A stretch of 26,827 nucleotides of DNA from Cytophagales bacterium (GTDB lineage Bacteria; Bacteroidota; Bacteroidia; Cytophagales; UBA9547), in assembly GCA_025360395.1 (NCBI GenBank), contig JANYCH010000033.1, forward strand, positions 1 through 26,827, written 5' to 3'. A program made the translations under genes and the position numbers. The number at the start of each line of letters is the position of its first letter. Position 1 is the stretch's first letter. The notes beneath the pieces were generated by a model that saw only the letters and a list, made by a program, of their open reading frames with translations, made no database searches and was not told the DNA's origin. Shown here piece after piece: positions 23,348 through 26,827 of the stretch.

Positions 23348-24709
23348 ATGAATTTTTTAGCTAAAAAATTTCAGTTTTTAAAGGCCAATAAATTATTTAT
23401 ACTGGCCCTTTTTACCATCCACGGGGTATATTTTGCCTGCGCCATTATTTTTGAAGGCATTTGCACGCAGGATTCTGATGAATACCTGCAAACAGCTGAA
23501 AACCTTAAATACCATTTTACTTCCTATAACTGGGTTTGGAGCGAGGTTAGGAACCTTTCATTCTATTCTTTAAGGCCACCATTGTATGGGATATTAATCC
23601 TTGCCTGCAAATCAATATATTACAGTGATTACACCGTGATTTTCATTCAAAACCTGATGAGCATCTTCATCTGGTGCCTTACCCTCCATTTATCAAAAGT
23701 ATGGAGATTGCCATTTAGAATTGAAATTCCCATTTTAGTTGTACTGTTATTAGTACCCTCACAACTGGTAATGGTCAACAGTATTATGGCAGATGTATTT
23801 TTTGAGTTTTTGCTGATATTGTGTTTGGCCTGTGTGATCTATTATGTGCAAAAGCAGGATACTTTTCTGATATTGATCTACAATATCTTACTCGCAATGG
23901 CTGTTTTGACAAAGCCTTTAATAATGTATTTCTGGATCCCGAATGTGCTGTTTTCAATATACCTGTTTTACCATAAAAGGAATTACCTTACTTTGTTTTC
24001 GTGCTGTATTTTGCCCTTGACGGTGTTTTTATGGTCAGCGAGGAATGAGCAAAAAACCGGACTGTTCCATTATTCTTCAATCAAATACCAGGGAATACTT
24101 GAACTGAATGCCGGCGGTGTGCTTGCGCTGATACATGGTGTAAAAGAAGGAGAAAACATCAGGAACGAAATCTGGAGGGAGTCTGAAAAAATAGAAAGCT
24201 ATCGTGGCAGATGTGAATTCATCATGAAAAAATCAACAGATATTATCAAAGAACATCCTGGATTGTATGCTTATTGTCATCTTAAAGGCATGCTGAATTT
24301 TATGCTGGCGATGGGCAGAACCGACACCAAAATTTTTTTTGGCCACAACCCTAATGAGTTTGAAATAAGTGTGGTAAGAGAAATAGAAAACCAGGGTTTT
24401 GCCAAAGGACTCCGGTTTTATTTATTGAATGTAAATACGTTTTCTATCGGGTTATTAATTTTAGGTACAATACTGAACATCGTGATCTTGTTAAGTCTAA
24501 TAGTTTTTATTTTCGACCAATCATTTCCAGTGGTCATCAGGTTTTTTATATTGTCGGTAGTATTTTATTCTATTTTTGTATCAGGGCCTGGCGGTTATGC
24601 CCGATACAGGGTTGCATTTCTGCCTTATTTGATCCTGACCTTACCCTATTTTGTACAATCAATCAGGCATTTACTAAAACATTTATCTTTTGCTCAAACC
24701 AAAATTTGA
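23348..24709 (+). CDS. GT-C fold membrane glycosyltransferase (GT39/ArnT-like)
   Basis: The 453-residue polytopic protein has about eleven hydrophobic segments. After the first helix comes CTQDSDEYLQTAENL with Asp42, Asp44 and Glu45, the acidic motif in the first periplasmic loop of GT-C enzymes. Further on, FYSLRPPLYGILILA matches the RPPLYP signature of the GT39/ArnT-like group. A hydrophilic loop at ~245-330 precedes the last helices, which end ARYRVAFLPYLILTLPYFV. Such enzymes move sugars from a polyprenyl-phosphate carrier to lipid, protein or glycan on the periplasmic side. The acceptor is unknown. The stop overlaps the TTG start of the acyl carrier protein gene by four bases (TTGA). 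Confidence 0.82.
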   Translation: MNFLAKKFQFLKANKLFILALFTIHGVYFACAIIFEGICTQDSDEYLQTAENLKYHFTSYNWVWSEVRNLSFYSLRPPLYGILILACKSIYYSDYTVIFIQNLMSIFIWCLTLHLSKVWRLPFRIEIPILVVLLLVPSQLVMVNSIMADVFFEFLLILCLACVIYYVQKQDTFLILIYNILLAMAVLTKPLIMYFWIPNVLFSIYLFYHKRNYLTLFSCCILPLTVFLWSARNEQKTGLFHYSSIKYQGILELNAGGVLALIHGVKEGENIRNEIWRESEKIESYRGRCEFIMKKSTDIIKEHPGLYAYCHLKGMLNFMLAMGRTDTKIFFGHNPNEFEISVVREIENQGFAKGLRFYLLNVNTFSIGLLILGTILNIVILLSLIVFIFDQSFPVVIRFFILSVVFYSIFVSGPGGYARYRVAFLPYLILTLPYFVQSIRHLLKHLSFAQTKI

Positions 24710-24945
24710 CTAACGAAGAAAACATATTGGCGAAAATAACCCAGATTTTCAGAGACGTTTTGGAAGATGAAAAGCTGGAACTAAAAGCGGAAACTACTGC
24801 CAACGATGTAGAAGAGTGGGACTCTGTGAACCATTTAATTCTGATCCACGCCATTGAAGAAAGTTTTAAGGTAAAATTTGATTTGGGGGAAATGATCAGT
24901 TTCAGGACAGTAGGCGATATTTGCCAAAGTATCAGCAAAAAGTAA
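24706..24945 (+). CDS. Acyl carrier protein (stand-alone)
   Basis: The 79-residue product has the ACP fold pattern: helix ENILAKITQIFRDVLE, loop, then EEWDSVNHLILIHAIEE with Ser40 as the phosphopantetheine site (DSV in place of the usual DSL), then FKVKFDLGEMISFRTVGDICQSI. The start is TTG at 24706; the next in-frame Met (residue 63) would remove the Ser, so TTG is required. It is not the housekeeping AcpP, which carries DSLDTVEL and sits with fabF. It lies between a glycosyltransferase and a GNAT-like gene. That suggests it carries an acyl group for a dedicated transfer onto a glycan or lipid; the acyl group and acceptor are unknown. Confidence 0.9.
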   Translation: MTNEENILAKITQIFRDVLEDEKLELKAETTANDVEEWDSVNHLILIHAIEESFKVKFDLGEMISFRTVGDICQSISKK

Positions 24946-24949
24946 TTTA

Positions 24950-26026
24950 ATGAAGCTCAGGACTATTCTAGTGAACAGACTTGAAGCATATCTGGCTTCA
25001 CAAGAATATTGTAATACTGTAATTACACCCATTACAAGGCAAAGGGTTGAATCACAGGTATGTAATCCAAGAGCAAATGGGGAGGATCCAGCGCTTATCC
25101 TGGCAGAAGAAGTAAATGGAAATGTTCTCGGGTTTATAGGCTTACTGCCCGACTACCTTTTTGATCCAGATAAGAAAAAAGTATTTTGGATAAGCTGCTG
25201 GTGGGTGCATCCTGCAAAAGGAAAATCTCTTGGTGTCCCCTTGTTATTGGCAGCTTACCAGGCAACAAATGGTTTTATACTTGCTGATTCTATACCTGAA
25301 ACCCTGGCTGTTTTCAAGAAATCAAAACTGTTTGAGGTCCCGGAACCCAAAACAGGCTTAAAGTTATTTTTGAAACCACTTTTTAAAGATGTTTTAATCA
25401 GGAAAAAGCCCGGTTTAAAATCTTATTCTTCTATTTTAGATTTTGCAGATTTTGCTCTGAGCTGGATATTTAAACCAGTTTCGGTAATCAGGTCCTTGAT
25501 TTATAAATTACCAGAACTTGTTACTGTCAATGAATTTCCATCAGAACACATCAAAATGTGTATACCTGAAAATTCAAACTTATTTCAGAGAGGAGCCGAA
25601 GAATTTAATTGGATTGGGAAGCATCCCTGGATCACTCACCCTAAAAAAGATCAGGAAACCAGGTTTTATCCTTTTAGCAGGACCGCTTTAGAATTCAGGT
25701 ATTATCATTTAGAAATGAAGGTTACTGGATCCTTTCCAGCATTTTTGTTTCTTTCTATTCGAAATGGCACCGTAAAGTTGTGCTATGGTTATATAGAAAA
25801 TCAGGATATTAAAATCATCACTAAATCTTTGCTTGTATTTCTTTATAAAGTCGGGGCTAAGGAATTTATAAGCTTCCATGAAGAAATAAACGCTGAACTT
25901 TTATCTATGAATTTGCCTTTCGTCCTTAAACATTCTACCAAATATCAGTATGTTTGGGGCAAGTCATTAGGCACGTTGCCATTAGACAAGTTTCAATATG
26001 GAGATGGGGATGCTATTTTTACATAA
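24950..26026 (+). CDS. Predicted GNAT-like acyltransferase (two-domain), function unknown
   Basis: The 358-residue cytoplasmic protein has no signal or membrane helix. The N-terminal ~115 residues look GNAT-like: LILAEEVNGNVLGFIGLLP (central strands), then KVFWISCWWVHPAKGKSLGVPLLLAAYQ, corresponding to the V.P..RGKGIG..LL motif that binds the pantetheine arm. The C-terminal part (~190-340) may be a second GNAT-type half (SFPAFLFLSIRNGTVKLCYGYIE) and ends with QYGDGDAIFT. Assignment is by pattern, not by a strong match. It starts 4 bases after the ACP stop, and its stop is directly followed by the truA TTG. With an ACP next door, acyl-ACP is a more attractive donor than acetyl-CoA; this is inference. 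Confidence 0.62.
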   Translation: MKLRTILVNRLEAYLASQEYCNTVITPITRQRVESQVCNPRANGEDPALILAEEVNGNVLGFIGLLPDYLFDPDKKKVFWISCWWVHPAKGKSLGVPLLLAAYQATNGFILADSIPETLAVFKKSKLFEVPEPKTGLKLFLKPLFKDVLIRKKPGLKSYSSILDFADFALSWIFKPVSVIRSLIYKLPELVTVNEFPSEHIKMCIPENSNLFQRGAEEFNWIGKHPWITHPKKDQETRFYPFSRTALEFRYYHLEMKVTGSFPAFLFLSIRNGTVKLCYGYIENQDIKIITKSLLVFLYKVGAKEFISFHEEINAELLSMNLPFVLKHSTKYQYVWGKSLGTLPLDKFQYGDGDAIFT

Positions 26027-26773
26027 TTGAGATACTTTCTAGACATATCCTACATTGGTACAGCCTATGCAGGTTGGCAAATCCAGCAGAATGCTCTCGG
26101 TATTCAACAAGTCCTGAACGAAAAGCTTACTGTCCTGCTGCGTGAAGATATTACATGTTTCGCAAGCGGCAGAACAGATGCCGGTGTTCATGCTGTTCAG
26201 CAAATTGTGCAGTTTGATACAGCTTTAGAAATTGACGCCTACAGCTGGTTGCTGAAGTTAAATTCAATATTGCCAAATGATGTAGTGGCAAACAATATTG
26301 TGAAGGTGAAATCTGATGCAAGTGCTCGTTTTGATGCTTTTTCAAGAACCTATCATTACAAAATCTCTCAAAAAAGAAATCCATTTCTACTTGATAGAGC
26401 CTTGTTTATTTACAAAGAATTAGACGTAATCAAAATAAATGAAGCTGCAAAACAGTTATTATTACATACCGATTTTGAAGCTTTCAGCAAAGTTCATACA
26501 GATGTGAATCATTTTCACTGTACAATTACCGAAGCCAATTTGAAACCAGTTGACGATATATTGTTGTTTACAATAAAGGCAAACAGATTTTTGCGGGGTA
26601 TGGTGAGAACAATTGTCGGCACATTAATTGATGTTGGATTAAATAAGATCAATAACCGGGATTTTGAAAATATCATTTTGAAGAAAGATAGAAAACTTGC
26701 CGGCCAATCGGTTTCTGCTAATGGATTATATCTTTTCAAGGTTGAATACCCGGAATCGGTTTATAAGATATGA
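26027..26773 (+). CDS. truA: tRNA pseudouridine(38-40) synthase TruA
   Basis: The 248-residue product makes pseudouridine at positions 38-40 of the tRNA anticodon arm. The catalytic motif FASGRTDAGVHAVQQI carries Asp51. The family start MRYFLDISYIGTAYAGWQ and the C-terminal FLRGMVRTIVGTLIDVG motif are present. The start codon is TTG at 26027-26029, immediately after the TAA of the preceding gene; no ATG or GTG could give the conserved N terminus. Read-through coupling from the GNAT-like gene is likely. The stop overlaps the next ATG (ATGA). Confidence 0.97.
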   Translation: MRYFLDISYIGTAYAGWQIQQNALGIQQVLNEKLTVLLREDITCFASGRTDAGVHAVQQIVQFDTALEIDAYSWLLKLNSILPNDVVANNIVKVKSDASARFDAFSRTYHYKISQKRNPFLLDRALFIYKELDVIKINEAAKQLLLHTDFEAFSKVHTDVNHFHCTITEANLKPVDDILLFTIKANRFLRGMVRTIVGTLIDVGLNKINNRDFENIILKKDRKLAGQSVSANGLYLFKVEYPESVYKI

Positions 26774-26827
26774 GGTTCCTTCTAATATATGCAGTTGTTT
26801 GTCTTAATGTAACTTCTGTTTTTGCAC
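26770..26827 (+). CDS. Start of an exported protein (3' truncated by window end)
   Basis: ATG at 26770-26772 overlaps the truA stop (ATGA). The 19 visible codons read MRFLLIYAVVCLNVTSVFA, a compact signal peptide with a basic residue, a hydrophobic core and a VFA cleavage site. This is too short to identify the protein, but overlap and signal together make a real gene likely. It continues the rightward operon. Confidence 0.6.
   Translation, partial: MRFLLIYAVVCLNVTSVFA

Noticed and set aside
1..26827. Signs of mobile elements, phage, tRNA or toxin-antitoxin genes
   Set aside because: No transposase, integrase, tRNA cloverleaf or toxin-antitoxin pair was recognised on either strand.

Overview
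The window looks like chromosomal DNA from a low-GC Bacteroidota species, most likely of the Cytophagales type. The signs are two secreted proteins with C-terminal type IX secretion (T9SS) sorting tails, several Cys-lipidated lipoproteins, outer-membrane barrel proteins, -7 promoter boxes of the Bacteroidota form TAnnTTTG, and no obvious Shine-Dalgarno sequences. I saw no rRNA, tRNA, transposase, phage or CRISPR. Gene content is mostly housekeeping and cell-envelope.

Layout. 1-1414 (+): the tail of a T9SS cargo protein, then a YncE/BtuG-like beta-propeller lipoprotein, possibly the end of a corrinoid-uptake locus whose receptor would lie to the left. 1576-2706 (+): a secreted alpha/beta-hydrolase with a T9SS tail, which converges on a MoxR ATPase (2746-3702, -) across a strong hairpin. 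3703-4035 has no gene but holds an unexplained terminator-like hairpin. 4036-5229 (+): an uncharacterised lipoprotein, converging with a small lipoprotein (5300-5581, -) across a perfect 11-bp hairpin terminator. 5884-8997 (-): msrB, an Omp85-like barrel, and a metal ABC permease fused to a DtxR/MntR-like sensor. 9291-12920 (-): panB, ispE and a DUF3857/transglutaminase protein. 13160-15045 (+): a CorC/HlyC-family protein and a solitary retropepsin-like protease. 15102-15849 (-): an overlapping RsbV/RsbW-type partner-switching pair. 15974-19266 (+): a one-base-overlapping pair of a large lipoprotein and an outer-membrane barrel, both of unknown function. 19299-21526 (-): VOC protein, DUF3820, dtd, recR and clpS, with two intergenic inverted repeats. 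21631-26827 (+): a tightly packed operon of symporter, DUF2905, GT-C glycosyltransferase, acyl carrier protein, GNAT-like protein, truA and the start of a secreted protein.

The best candidates for undescribed biology are the glycosyltransferase/ACP/GNAT-like module (23348-26026) and the lipoprotein/barrel pair (15974-19266). Next come the permease-sensor fusion next to a barrel gene, the zinc-less exported MsrB, and the orphan terminator upstream of the 4036 lipoprotein. TTG start codons are unusually frequent here (365, 15974, 24706, 26027); three of the four are well supported.
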